The notes below the pieces were generated by a model. The model was not told the origin of the DNA. It was given only the letters and a program-made list of their open reading frames with translations, and searched no databases. From Nomia melanderi (Eukaryota; Arthropoda; Insecta; Hymenoptera; Halictidae): 64,000 nt of DNA. Positions within the stretch are counted from its first letter, which is position 1; the number at the start of each line of letters is the position of its first letter. A program made the position numbers and the translations under genes. The stretch is taken from the NCBI RefSeq assembly GCF_051020985.1, contig NC_134999.1, forward strand, positions 37,295,160-37,359,159, in the 5' to 3' direction. Below are positions 34,560 to 44,890 of this stretch, in pieces.

Positions 34560-35210
34560 GTATTTCTCGTCCCCTCTCACTAAGGTCCGTGCCGAGGACG
34601 AGCAAGGTGTCCCATGTTTCTTTCGCATCCCGCCTCATCTTGGCCGCGCGAGTAATCGTTCGTGTATCGGCTGAACATAAATAGATTTTGCGCGCTCGCA
34701 GCTTTCTTCCCGCTCGCAGCCCGTCTATTTTCCCCCGGACGGGTATCGGGTTTTTCAGGGTTATTTGCTCGTGTCCATTATCTTTTGAATCGCAACGGCG
34801 ACTCGGGACGGGGGGAAAAAAATCAATTCGCCCCCGTGCCTCGGACCGGGGAATTTATATTCCAGCTCTTTCAACGGGGACTGTTCCCTTCCGTCGCGGA
34901 CACTCGAATAACTTTCTCCTCGATTTCGCTCTTTGTTGCCGGCACGACGACGGCTGCCGAAGTCGTTTGTTCGCCGCTCCGTATAATACGTCGCCGGCCG
35001 AGTGACGACTTCACTCCGCGGTTTATCCCTTGCGTTCTCAAAGTACGCGGCCATTCAAAGCACTACGAAACAAAAGCTGCCGCTCCAATCCCTTCGGTTT
35101 CACCGCCGGTTCCTCGTTCCGCCCAGTTTCTTAATCGTCGAAGCGAATTGTTCCTTTCATTTCGATTTTTATAGAATTCTCCGCTGAAACGGGACTGTGG
35201 ATCTATGCGA
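34560..35210. other. CpG-rich noncoding stretch
   Basis: The open frame of 170 codons (34662-35174) overlaps others on both strands and has no recognised domain. Confidence 0.4.
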
Positions 35211-35216
35211 CGGTCG

Positions 35217-35365
35217 TTAACCTGTCAGCTAAACAGCTGACAATGAAAAGGCAAGCAAATGCGAAAAAGCCGTGCGAACAAACTCGCGACGCAGCAAGGA
35301 CATGAACACGCGCTAGGATAGGCACTTGCGGTCGTTAATCTAGCAGTTAAACAGCTGACTGGTGA
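35217..35365. mobile_element. TTAA-type fragments with TGTCAGCT / AGCTGACA hairpin
   Basis: CGGTCGTTAACC is followed by a 20-bp hairpin with loop AAAC (35223-35242). A related segment, CGGTCGTTAATCTAGCAG followed by AACAGCTGACTGG, appears about 118 bp later. This looks like a decayed element or a duplicated end. Confidence 0.45.
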
Positions 35366-35432
35366 AACCAAATCATTTTGAATATATAACTTCGAGAATG
35401 TTTCTCGTTGAGCGCGTTATTCTTTTAACCAG

Positions 35433-35591
35433 TTAACTCTCTATAGGCTCGTGTGACTTTGAAGTCACACATCAATATACCGGGTTAAATTGACTTATTT
35501 AATTTTTTATCGCAAAAGGACGAACGACATTAAATAATTAATCGACTTAAACTTTTATACAGACAGGCGTTTACGTTTAAATAGAATTTAA
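35433..35591. mobile_element. TTAA element, CTCTCTATAGG family, short
   Basis: TTAACTCTCTATAGGC is followed 14 bases inside by a perfect 20-bp hairpin with arms GTGTGACTT / AAGTCACAC (35451-35470). It is related to the element at 10634. The right end merges with the next element's TTAA. Confidence 0.6.
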
Positions 35592-35789
35592 CCAGTTAAC
35601 TGTGGAATTCAGTTGGAAAAACCTCTCGTTCCCAATAAAATCGAAAAATGGAGCGTGTATTCATCGGCAGGACGAATGCAGAGTATTTTAATGAAAGATC
35701 AAAGCGAAACAAAGAAGAATTACACGTTTCTGTGAAAGAATAAAGAATTCGACGACGCGCATACTCGTGAAACACAGTTAACTGGTTAA
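35588..35789. mobile_element. TTAA element, CCAGTTAACTGTG family, complete
   Basis: TTAACCAGTTAACTGTG at the left and CACAGTTAACTGGTTAA at the right are perfect reverse complements over 17 bp; 202 bp in all. The termini themselves contain the palindrome CAGTTAACTG. Confidence 0.88.
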
Positions 35790-35791
35790 TA

Positions 35792-36420
35792 AGCATCACT
35801 CAATTCCGAAACACTTTCCATAAATCCGAATTCCACGTTTCCCATCTTCCCGACTCGTAAACAATCGTTGAACTCAATTCAGAATTGCTTTTCAAAGTGA
35901 GAGCCGGCGAGCGAAGAATTATTCCCAAATCAATCGAAGAACATCACGATAAACGAATGATCGATCGCGATGGGTCCGGCTCGAAGCGTTTTTACTCGAC
36001 GCTTCCCGTCGGACGTTTCGGTTTTCCGATGTCGCGCAGGCAAACGAGCCAATGCTGGAACTCCAGCGGTAAATCGTCCGTGACGAGCGTGCACACAGCG
36101 CCGCGTATTTGCGACGTACACAATGAAGCATTTAGATACGACGCGACGGGCCAGGGGGGGCCGACGGGGAGGTTCGGCGCGCGGTGCACGCACGATCTAA
36201 CGAAGTGACTCATGGGAGCTGCACGCCGGCCAGTCGCAAATGGACCGAAGAGATGCTGCAACGTTCCACCGAGTAACGTTTCTGGCATCTGCTTTATGCA
36301 ACGAGAGTTAATTCATGGGGCCGGCTTTCCGTCTGCGGTGCCAGATGCGTCCCAGCTACGCGGGGATCGATTCGCTGCGACCGAGCCAGCGCTGCCGAAC
36401 CGTTCCGCCTCGCCTCTGTC
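35792..36420. other. CpG-rich noncoding stretch
   Basis: Overlapping open frames on both strands at 35885-36475, compositional. No feature recognised. Confidence 0.4.
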
Positions 36421-36422
36421 TT

Positions 36423-37190
36423 ACCTAACACTGGAACCGCCGAACTCGTGGCGACTAGTTCGAAATTTCAAGTAAAAACTCTGGAAACACGTTCGTTATC
36501 CCTTTGCCGTACAATAAGTGAGACTCGCGATGAAGATTAGACTAATTTAACCAGCACTCCAGGTTGTTTTTTTTTGACCTAACACTAGAACCGCCGAACT
36601 CGTGGCGACTAATTCGAAATTTCAAGTAAAAACTCTGGAAACACGTTCGTTGTCCCTTTGCCGTACAATAAGTGAGACTCGCGATGAAGATTAGACTAAT
36701 TTAACCAGCACTCCAGTTTGTTTTTTTTTTACTTAACACTGGAACCGCCGAACTCGTGGCGACTAATTCGAAATTTCAAGTAAAAACTCTGGAAACACGT
36801 TCGTTATCTCCTTGCTATACAATAAAGAGTGAGAGTCGTGATGAAGATTAGACTAATTTAACCAGCACTCCAGGTTGTTTTTTTTTGACCTAACACTAGA
36901 ACCGCCGAACTCGTGGCGACTAGTTCGAAATTTCAAGTAAAAACTTCGGAAGCAAATTCGCTAACCGTACAATAACGAGTGAGACTCGTGATGAAGATTC
37001 CTAGACTAATTTAACCAGCATTCCAGGTTGTTTTTTTTTGACCTAACACTGGAACCGCCGAACTCGTGACTATTTCGAAATTTCAAGTAAAAACTCTGGG
37101 AGCACATTCGTTATCCCCTTATCGTACGATAACGAGTGAGACTCGTGATGAAGATTAGACTAATTCAACCAGCACTCCAGGTTGTTTTGT
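36423..37190. repeat. five-unit, 154-bp satellite built from ends of three TTAA-element families
   Basis: TAACACTRGAACCGCC recurs at 36426, 36580, 36734, 36891 and 37044 (spacing 154, 154, 157, 153). Each unit joins a CACTAGAAC-type end, a CCCTTTGCCGTACAATA plus AGTGAGACTCG end, and an AACCAGCACTCCAGGTTG end followed by a T-run of 8-10. The last unit runs on into a fuller GCACTCCAGG-family sequence (37175). Confidence 0.9.
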
Positions 37191-37475
37191 AATCTATCAG
37201 CAACTGCAAGTAATTTTTATAGTATTCCTAGCGAAAATGAGAAATGTTATAACATTTCCTCGTCAGACACAGTTAACTGGTTAAATGGAACGCTTGTCTG
37301 CGCCGTGGCGGTCTAATCGTTGACTCGTGCTACTTGATAGAGAGAATTTTGTAGTTTCTTTATGCGCGAGGTTAGTTAATGTTTGGGATAGTTGATTGTG
37401 ATAATTGATATTGAATGGAGGGACTGTGGAAATAATTAAAGATTAGCAGGGATAATAGTATGAAAATGAGAAATA
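37175..37475. repeat. second copy of the 300-bp block at 30326
   Basis: It matches 30326-30620 from CCAGGTTGTTTTGTAATC to AGGGATAATAGTATG and includes TTGACTCGTGCTACT at 37320-37334. It lies at the end of the 154-bp array. Confidence 0.85.
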
Positions 37476-37479
37476 GAAG

Positions 37480-38333
37480 AAATTCATTCGTACCTTTTAC
37501 CGGAACTCTACACTTCGAGCGTAACGCAAGTGAAAAGAGTGCAGAGGGAACGCGATCTTGGCAGAATTCCGAGTAGATAGCGGGAAATATGAAACTTTCC
37601 GCAGAATCAGAATTCTCATTATGTTTAGAATATTTCTATGAACGTCGGACTCCATTATTCTCAAAGTTTATTCCCCGGAGACCGCGTACCGTCGCGCCGT
37701 CATTGATTATTCTAACTTCAATTACGAAGGATTAATATCTCGCACGGAGGAATTGGTTTTCGAGAAAACTTTCATCCGCCGAAACGTCGAGTTTCGTTTC
37801 GAATTACCCGACGGAACGTTTCCCCGCGGAACGTTAAAAAATTCTATAAATTTTGACGGGAGCACACACGGCGCTGCCACACCTCGCGGTCCGCGGTCGT
37901 AAAGTTTCACGGGTGCGCGCGGGCTCGTACGTCTGAGAGAGGTCGGCTAGGGCCGGGCCGTGACGCGAGCCGCGCACGAAGACGGCCGGTTATTTAAAAA
38001 GACGATTCTAGGTCGACCCGCATCGCGGAGAAACGATTCCGCGCTGGCTGCCGGTGGCGTTGCCGGCTGTTTCTGCTGTAATGACGGCAGCCCGCCACGG
38101 TTCGCCTCGCCACTGCATTGCCCGTAGCGGTCCGCTTTGTTCCAAAGTGTTGTCCGAAGCCCTGTGCATTGTTCCGTCACGCGTACCACGCAACGCTGAC
38201 CTATACCACCGGCGGGATTCAGTTCCGCTTAGACGACACGGCGCTTCCTCTGGATTCTGATACTGACGGCGGAACTTTGTTTAGATGCGTTGCGCGCAGG
38301 ATCATTTCGATTTGATGTTTCTCTGCGTAGGAT
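37480..38333. other. noncoding stretch, CpG-rich at right
   Basis: No repeat. Frames at 37947-38315 overlap on both strands. Confidence 0.45.
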
Positions 38334-38335
38334 AT

Positions 38336-38901
38336 TTTATAGCGGTCTATTATTGTAGATAGTGAAAGAGTGGATCTTGAGTAATCGAGAACTAGGAATA
38401 AATATATGTATTTAATAAAATATGGAAACAACACGGACAACACGTGAAAAATACTCAATGCCACGGAGGCCAATACACGACTCTTCTCGCCACTCTCTTA
38501 CCACTCTTTTACAGACATTCTCTCCGAAAAATCATTCTCTCCCCCAGAAGCATTCTTCTCAAACTCATCACAAACACTCGGATGCACCCCTGGAAAGCTG
38601 GCCCTGCAGTCTTGGGTCCGTGACGTTGTGTAGGCCACTTTCCCTCGATCGTTTTACAGCCTCTTCACTCACGCTCATTCTTACATTCACTCTTCTTAAA
38701 AATACCTTAACTTACGCTACAAATTCTAGATGCTGCAAGTCTAATATCCCAAAGTTCATTAGTAAAACAATTTTCCAAGAGCCTAAAGGTATTTCCCATG
38801 ACCGTTTTACAGCCTGTCCTTCACTTACACTCATTCTTACATTCACTCTTCTTAAAAATACCTTAAATTACGCTAACAATTCTAGATACTACAATATTAT
38901 G
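38336..38901 (-). mobile_element. LTR retrotransposon remnant: one LTR plus part of a second
   Basis: In reverse an LTR spans from TGCAGCATCTAGAATT (about 38735) to CCGCTATAA (38336). Beyond it, about 60 bp of other sequence leads to a second copy of the LTR's 5' third, ending GATACTACA at about 38898. ATATT precedes the left end and follows the right end, a plausible 5-bp target duplication. This fits an element that lost most of its interior. The 177-codon open frame here is LTR sequence read backwards. Confidence 0.75.
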
Positions 38902-39122
38902 GAAGTGAGAGTACAATTGATAGAGAGTAGATTGATGTTTCGTAGGGTATTCTAAAAGTTAACGTTTTTTAGAATCGTTTTGTAGAAGCAATCAGCATGA
39001 ATTCGTTAAGATTTCAGTTGATTCGTGTTTTAATTTAGATATTACTGAATCAGTTTCTTTACATCTAAACGGAAATCTCTCGCTTTTCGGAAACTGAGGT
39101 CGCGTTGCCGTATTTCTTTTTA

Positions 39123-39290
39123 TTAACGCTAGGTCCACCAGGCGCGCCATTCTCGCACATTTCGAATTTACGAGGGAAATTGCAGTTTACATTTTCTGTC
39201 CGCCAGTTTTACTAACTTTCATCTGTGCATCTCGTAGTTTCATTTGTAGGATCATTGTGTATGGTTACGTCGTTTTTGAAGTTGTCTTTT
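39123..39290. mobile_element. possible TTAA element fragment, GCTAGGTCCACC type
   Basis: TTAACGCTAGGTCCACC plus AGGCGCG resembles the left end of the inner element at 15693. No convincing right end before the next TTAA at 39289. Confidence 0.4.
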
Positions 39291-39400
39291 AACCTGTTAA
39301 CTATGTTTGACGAGTATACTCGTCGTAAAGCTTGACATGATTCTTTGTTTTCTCATATAAACATGTAATTCTTTTTTTTTTCGTTTTGATCTTTTATTAA
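39289..39400. mobile_element. TTAA end with perfect GACGAGTATACTCGTC palindrome
   Basis: TTAACCTGTTAACTATG is followed by a perfect 16-bp palindrome (39309-39324), 16 bases from the first TTAA. The right limit may be the TTAACACTTTG at 39396, but that is unproven. Confidence 0.5.
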
Positions 39401-39404
39401 CACT

Positions 39405-39710
39405 TTGTTTGTCGAATTATAGATGTAGAAAATTAATTCTACCTTCTACTAAAGCTTTCGGGTATAATCTACAGTTAATTAAACTTTTCTTACATAAAAC
39501 TACGAATCTAGAATTAATTTTCTACGTCTATAAATCGACGAACATCATGGTAAAACAAACATTCGGAAATATGATCCCTAACTTCTTTTACAATGTAAAG
39601 GAGACGCTTTAATGACGTAAGAATATTAATTCTAGATTCCTAGTTGTACGTAAGAAATGTTTAATCGATAGTAGATTACACCCGGAAGCTTCAGTAGAAT
39701 GTAGAAGATA
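39405..39710. repeat. compound inverted repeat (two interleaved stem pairs)
   Basis: Arm b (39439-39520, from CTACCTTCTACTAAAGC to TCTAGAATTAAT) pairs with 39623-39710 over about 85 bp at about 85% identity. A second arm, a (39405-39438, TTGTCGAATTATAGATGTAG), pairs with 39510-39545, inside the loop of b. The two pairings compete or form a knotted cruciform. It may be a foldback element with a rearranged arm. Confidence 0.8.
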
Positions 39711-39714
39711 GGGC

Positions 39715-40990
39715 GAGACACTTTTTCGGCCCACAAAGCGATTGGCATGATATCCTCCGTAGCTAAATGGGTTCTAATCCTTCCGACACTTCGACCGCAG
39801 GCGTCGCTGGGTATTATTCCTCCATTAGACTTTTGAATAATTCAGAAACGGGGCGTCTTAGAGATTCTCAGTCCTCCTTCTACAAGTCCCTTGGGGAACC
39901 GTCCTCTCAACGGTAGAAGTAGAATAGGAGTGGCTGTAGCCAGACAAAGTGAATTTCGATTTTACCCTGACCTATAGTCTTTTTATTCTAGCGCCTTCGA
40001 TTCCATATTCTCTTTCGCCTCTCCGCGTCACCATTTTTACAGGAATTACTTCCGCCATTTTTCTGAAATAATCCTCCGCTAACGACGGGGAAATGTTCCT
40101 TCTCAATGGCAACGTTCACGGCTCTTCGACCGAGGTACATTGTTATACATCTCCCTCCGCGAAGGTCAGTAACGGCGACTCTCGTTTTCTCTCCACGTGT
40201 CCTCTCGCAATTACCGCTAAGTGGTTTTAATCCACGTTTCCGCTGACACGGAGGAAGTCGATGAAACCGTCGCGCGGGCGGCGGAGCGTCGGAGCTTGCT
40301 TAATTTTTCAGCCGGAGAGGGAACGTGTTCTTTTCTCTTCTCGCTTCCGTCCGCCCGCCTCTCTCGATTCCTCGCACGATCTCTTTTTCGACGTTCCTTC
40401 GATCGCGCCGAGTCCAGGTTCCTTTTCATCTTTTTCAATTATTATCCCCTTGCCCGTGAACCCTCCCCCCGCGCCCGCCCCGCCTCACCCTTCGCCCCCT
40501 TCGCCGGTCGTGCTCAAACAGCTTCAATCTTCCATCATCGACACTTTTATAAAAGGCTGACCCTTGCCTGATCAGCGCCAGGTATATTCCACTGCGCCAG
40601 GTTCCCCGATCAATTCTCCCTCTTCCCCCGTCAGAGACGGCTAAGAGTTTATCGACGTCGGAGCCGATGGTCACGGATATTGAAGAAAAATTCAATTCGC
40701 GATGCCTGTTTTATTAAATAATTCCTCGCACTCGCCACTCTCCTTCGTCCTTGTTGAACCAGCTGAAAGCCTGAGCTTCTTATCTTCCCTCGAGCTCTTC
40801 CCTTGTAACGCGCACTTCATTTCTGACTCTCCGCTGCACGATCTATTACTGCAATTCATGGAACCTTCTCAACGCCATTTCCACTGAAATACAATTCTGA
40901 ATTCTAAATTCTCAATTCTCCATTTATGATACACACGCGATTTTTTTGGAAACGATACAGCGAAACAGAAACGTGAAGATATAAATTGTA
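39715..40990. other. noncoding stretch, pyrimidine-rich centre
   Basis: Pyrimidine-rich on the + strand at 40310-40520 and 40730-40850. Overlapping frames only. Confidence 0.45.
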
Positions 40991-40995
40991 ACCTA

Positions 40996-41232
40996 TTAAC
41001 TCTTTGACTGCCACGTCACGAATTCGGGTGGCATATTTTACAGAAACGTAGACATTAGTTTCTTTCATGACGTATCGAAGGAATCGAATTTTGTTGGATA
41101 TATGAGATATAAGAAAGATAGTGGAGCAGTTATTAAGGAGAGTCTTGATTTATTAGTTTCTGGTTAATGAAGAAAACTGTTTCGAGTACATGGGAGTTTT
41201 GATGAATGTTTACGTGGCAGTCAAAGTGTTAA
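40996..41232. mobile_element. TTAA element, CTCTTTGACTGCCACGT family, complete
   Basis: TTAACTCTTTGACTGCCACG at the left and GTGGCAGTCAAAGTGTTAA at the right, 237 bp, inverted termini about 17 bp with one mismatch. A subterminal hairpin TGCCAC / GTGGCA surrounds CGAATTCG. The interior matches 12482-12706 and 34125-34556. Confidence 0.88.
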
Positions 41233-41486
41233 AAATCAGCAAAGGCTTGAATGCAACTTAATATATCGTTTTAAAAATCAGCAGAGGCTTGAATGCAACT
41301 TGATCTATCATTTTAAAAATCAGCAAAAGCTTGAATGCATCTTAATCTATCATTTTGAAAATCAGCAAAGGCTTGAATGCAACTTAATCTATCATTTTAA
41401 AAATCAGCAAAGGCTTGAATGCCACTTAATCTATCATTTTAAAAATCAGCAAAAGCTCGAATGCAACTTTAACTCATTTTAAAAAT
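41231..41486. repeat. 42-bp minisatellite, six units
   Basis: The unit AAAAATCAGCAAAGGCTTGA plus ATGCAACTTAATCTATCATTTT repeats six times with few changes. It begins exactly at the right TTAA of the preceding element. Because 42 is a multiple of three, a spurious 60-codon frame runs through it. Confidence 0.92.
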
Positions 41487-41489
41487 CAC

Positions 41490-42028
41490 TGCACTTTATA
41501 AGCGATCACAGAAACTTCCGGTGGCAAGTGTTCACATTAGAAATTAAAGTAAGGGAGTCGATAAAATCGATTCGAGTTTCTGGACATAACTGGTCATAGG
41601 AAATATCCATCGAAAGTTCCGCAGCGTTCTCCAGCCAGCTCCAGCGTCGAACTTCCTAACGCGAGTTACGTCTTCGAATTATGTTAATGAAATTCCGCTA
41701 GGTGTGGAGAACAATCTCCGCCCCTTTGTCCGCCGTACGAAAAAGAAGCTCGGTTCACCGAGCACTCCGACTTTCTTCCCCGTCCCGGCAGCCGCCGCGA
41801 AAATTACGCCCGTTATATTATTCGCCGCGTTTACCATTCTCGAGCACCCTCTCGCGCGTTTTCACGCTCACTTTCGTCCCTCCCGCGGCGAACGGTCTGC
41901 CGACAAACGGCCGGAAGAAAGCGACCGTCGCTGTCCCAGGAGAAACGGCAGCCCAGAGAAGACCAGCGGGAAGTTTACGTCGACGCAAAATACGCGGAAA
42001 CCTGTCCCGCCCACGGACGGCAGTTTTC
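41490..42028. other. noncoding stretch, CpG-rich
   Basis: Two overlapping forward frames of 112 and 124 codons in the same DNA show low stop density, not coding. No feature recognised. Confidence 0.45.
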
Positions 42029-42030
42029 TG

Positions 42031-42660
42031 GACAAAATTTGATAACTTGAAATGTATGGATGGTGGGAAAGAGTAATTGGGATGAGTTGTGAGGGATAGA
42101 GCTAGATATATGGTGGTTATATTGCGTTAATGGGATATTAGGAAGATTTTTCAATGACAAAACTCGATAATTTGGAAAGTATGAGTGGAAAAGAGTAATT
42201 GAGATGAGAATTGTGAGGTATAGAGCTAGACTATGGTGGTTATATTGCGTTAATGGGATATTAGGAAGCTTTTTCAATGACAAAACTAGATAATTTGGAA
42301 CGTATGGGTGAAAAGAGTAATTGAGATGAGAATTGTGAGGTATAGAGCTAGACTATGGTGGTTAAATTGCGTTAATGGAATATTAGGAAGATTTTTCAAT
42401 GACAAAACTAGATAATTTGGAAAGTATGGGTGGAAAAGAGTAATTGAGATGAGAATTGTGAGGTATAGAGCTAGACTATGGTGGTTAAATTGCGTTAATG
42501 GAATATTAGGAAGATTTTTCAATGACAAAACTCGATAATTTGGAAAGTATGGCTGGTGGAAAAAAATAATTGAGATGAGAATTGTGACGTATAGAGTTAG
42601 ACGTATGTTGATTATATTGTTGTTTGCGTTAATGGGATATGTGGAAGCTTTTTCAATGAC
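42031..42660. repeat. 123-bp tandem array, five units
   Basis: GACAAAACTMGATAATTTGG recurs at 42031, 42156, 42279, 42401, 42524 and, partly, 42658 (spacing 125, 123, 122, 123, 134). Later units are over 90% similar. Since 123 is 3 x 41, the minus strand stays open as a 41-residue repeat (frames 41975-42283 and 42286-42729), broken where a unit is 122 bp. Confidence 0.9.
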
Positions 42661-42664
42661 AATG

Positions 42665-43235
42665 GATATTTCGCGCTTCGATTTCAACGGTATGAAAATA
42701 GAGAAAGGGTATTTATTTGCAGGAAACATTGATTTTTCAAATGAAAATCATTTTTGATAGCAGGAACTACTTAGCGACATATTAAACTTCAATTTCTCTT
42801 ATGCGAACAGTCAAATTCCAGTGTTTCGTCCATAGGCCGCACTGTTGGCTGGACTCGGTTCCCAATTATTCAGATTGTCGCGCGACACGGTTTTTCTTCG
42901 GTATTTTGAAAAATTTAACGAGATACCGACTCCGTTCTCGAGAGCCTTCTCTCTCGCGGGTTGTGCTTGAATTTAGGTTACGAGGATTTTCGCGATTTTC
43001 CGCGGCGAGACCGCGGATTTTCATCTTCTTTCAGCAGCATTTCTTTCGCGTTTATAGCTCATTTATTTTTAATCGTGGCTCATTGGATCGTCGTTCACTC
43101 TTCTTTTTAATCTGCGATTATACCTTGAGTCATTAGTATTGAGAGTTCCACGATATTACTGACTCGTCGAAGAAAGACAGATTATTAATGATTTTTTCAA
43201 ACCAATCGAAATATTCGAGATTTTCGTTAAACAAA
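42665..43235. other. noncoding stretch, no feature seen
   Basis: Mixed composition up to the LTR start at 43237. Confidence 0.45.
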
Positions 43236-43236
43236 G

Positions 43237-43729
43237 TGTAGTATCTAGAATTATTTAGCGTAGGTTAAAGTATTGTAGGATGAATGGTTTGTTGTGCGTG
43301 CGTAAGGGCGACCAGGTCGATTAGTGTGATTGCGTTTAGAAAATCTCGAGTGGCTGAAAGAATACGAGGAAGAGTGTCTGGAACCGAGCGACTGGACCGT
43401 GAGAAAAGCGTGTACGCGACTGCGTGAATTTTGACTATGGACGAAAGATGCGAGTGAGAAGGGTGCAAGGGTGAGAAAGACAGCGAATGGGGGTGTGTGT
43501 TAAAAGCGAGTGGGAATGCGTGCATGAGGACATTTTGGTGAGAGACAGCGGAGAACATTTTTGTACGTGATAGAGAGTCGTGTGTTATCCTTCTTGGTAT
43601 TAAGTTGTATTTTTACGTGTTGTCCATATTGTTTCTTTATCTCATTAAATACATATATATTGTTTCCTAATTCTCTTTTTACCGAAGATCCACCTTTTCA
43701 ATATCTAATAACAATAGTCTTCGCTATAA
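43237..43729 (+). mobile_element. 5' LTR of an LTR retrotransposon
   Basis: It begins TGTAGTATCTAGAATTATTT and ends CGCTATAA, 493 bp. It shares both ends and the GAGAGTCGTGTGTTATCC and ACGTGTTGTCC segments with the reverse-oriented LTRs at 10281 and 38336; the middle differs, so it is a separate subfamily. ATTAAATACATATATATTG is a likely polyadenylation region. A primer-binding site follows three bases later. No gag or pol frame follows, so the element is a fragment. Confidence 0.8.
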
Positions 43730-43732
43730 ACT

Positions 43733-43750
43733 TGGGGGCTCAGCCGGGAT
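43733..43750 (+). other. primer-binding site resembling the tRNA-Pro type
   Basis: TGGGGGCTCAGCCGGGAT differs at two of 18 positions from the complement of the tRNA-Pro 3' end (TGGGGGCTCGTCCGGGAT), a primer used by many LTR elements. Its position just after the LTR end supports the call; the true primer tRNA in this species could differ. Confidence 0.7.
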
Positions 43751-43754
43751 CACC

Positions 43755-44640
43755 ATAAAAGTTATCCGTATTTTCGTCAGAGGACAAGGTTGTTTGCGAG
43801 TTTGTTCTGAAAGCTGGAGTATGCAAAATTGCGGAGTATTATCTCCGGTGTCTGCGGGTGTAGTCGCGGCCCGACTGCGTCAGTGCGGCCGATCCAACGA
43901 GTCAGCAGATAACACAGTGTCGATAGAGGAATCGCGCGGGGTCCATTTCCATTGCAAATCTTTATTGCCTGGCTGCGGGTCAGTTTTATCAGCACGGAGT
44001 CATTCGTTTTCTTTAGTGGTCTCCTTCTACTCCGGGAACCAGACCCACTCTCTCGTCCTTTTGACGCCGGGATCGATTCGGACGGTATCCTTTTCCTCCC
44101 AGCGTCGCCTTTGCCCTCCGCGCTCCCCTTTGTACCCTTATTCTTCCGTTATTTCGTAGTTTCGCCGGTGATCGTCGAACTTCGGAAGCTTGCTCGATCT
44201 CTCGGACGTGTTTCGATTGTTCTGCTAGTTATACGTCAATTACAGCTGACAGCGTCGAAAAAGTCATGAAATATTTAACGGAATACACCGGCCATCGGTT
44301 CGAATTAATTTTCTGTTGGCGTGGAAATGATAGAAACATGGTAGCTTTGCCTGGCTAATTGACAAATAGCTGCCATTAATTCTCTGAAATTCGACGCACG
44401 CTTCGAATGTTTATATTTCCCAGAGTTATTGCCGGGAAACGAGTTAGACGGATCGTTGTATCTATAATTGAATTTATACATCCGTTCGCCTTTTAATTTC
44501 TATAGGTACGATTCCGCGATAGCCGATGGAATAACAATCGCGCGCACACTATTAATCTATAATAACAGCGAGCGTCGGGCACATACTAAATCGCATCAGA
44601 TACCTTATTCATCATTGCAGTGGCGCGAAACATCACTCCT
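43755..44640. other. noncoding stretch; remnant of retrotransposon leader at left
   Basis: The first hundred or so bases may be retrotransposon leader. No protein-coding remnant was recognised. Confidence 0.4.
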
Positions 44641-44644
44641 GAAG

Positions 44645-44789
44645 CACCGAGCATTGTCTATTCATAAACAGCGAGGAACTGTGCCTCTCGTCGGATATAC
44701 GATCGACTTATGCTACTAATAACAGACTCGTATTCACCGCTGAATCAAAAATACTTGAACGGTCAGACACATGATTGACTTGTACCACT
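44645..44789 (+). repeat. two copies of the GACTYRTACTACT motif module
   Basis: TCGACTTATGCTACT (44703-44717) and TTGACTTGTACCACT (44775-44789). The 45 bases before the first copy (TTCATAAACAGCGAGGAAC and on to GGATATACGA) align with the bases before 50150, so the repeated module is longer than the motif. Confidence 0.6.
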
Positions 44790-44890
44790 GATTTCTCAAT
44801 TATCCACTCAAAATTCAATCGTATCTGAAAAGCACGGTTGATTTCTAAGCTGAACCCTTATGTGCCGCATATTGTCCGCAGGCCGGCCTG

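Noticed and set aside
36423..37190. Regular array considered as CRISPR
   Set aside because: Units are contiguous copies of 154 bp without unique spacers, in eukaryotic DNA.
38422..38955. 177-codon forward open frame
   Set aside because: It lies in LTR sequence read backwards; a similar frame occurs in the LTR at 10366 for the same reason. No domain is recognisable.
41300..41482. Repeat peptide encoded by the 42-bp minisatellite
   Set aside because: The frame exists only because 42 is divisible by three; no start context, no continuation outside the array.
43794..44159. Possible gag remnant behind the LTR
   Set aside because: The 121-codon frame has no zinc knuckle or other gag-like feature and overlaps a second forward frame.
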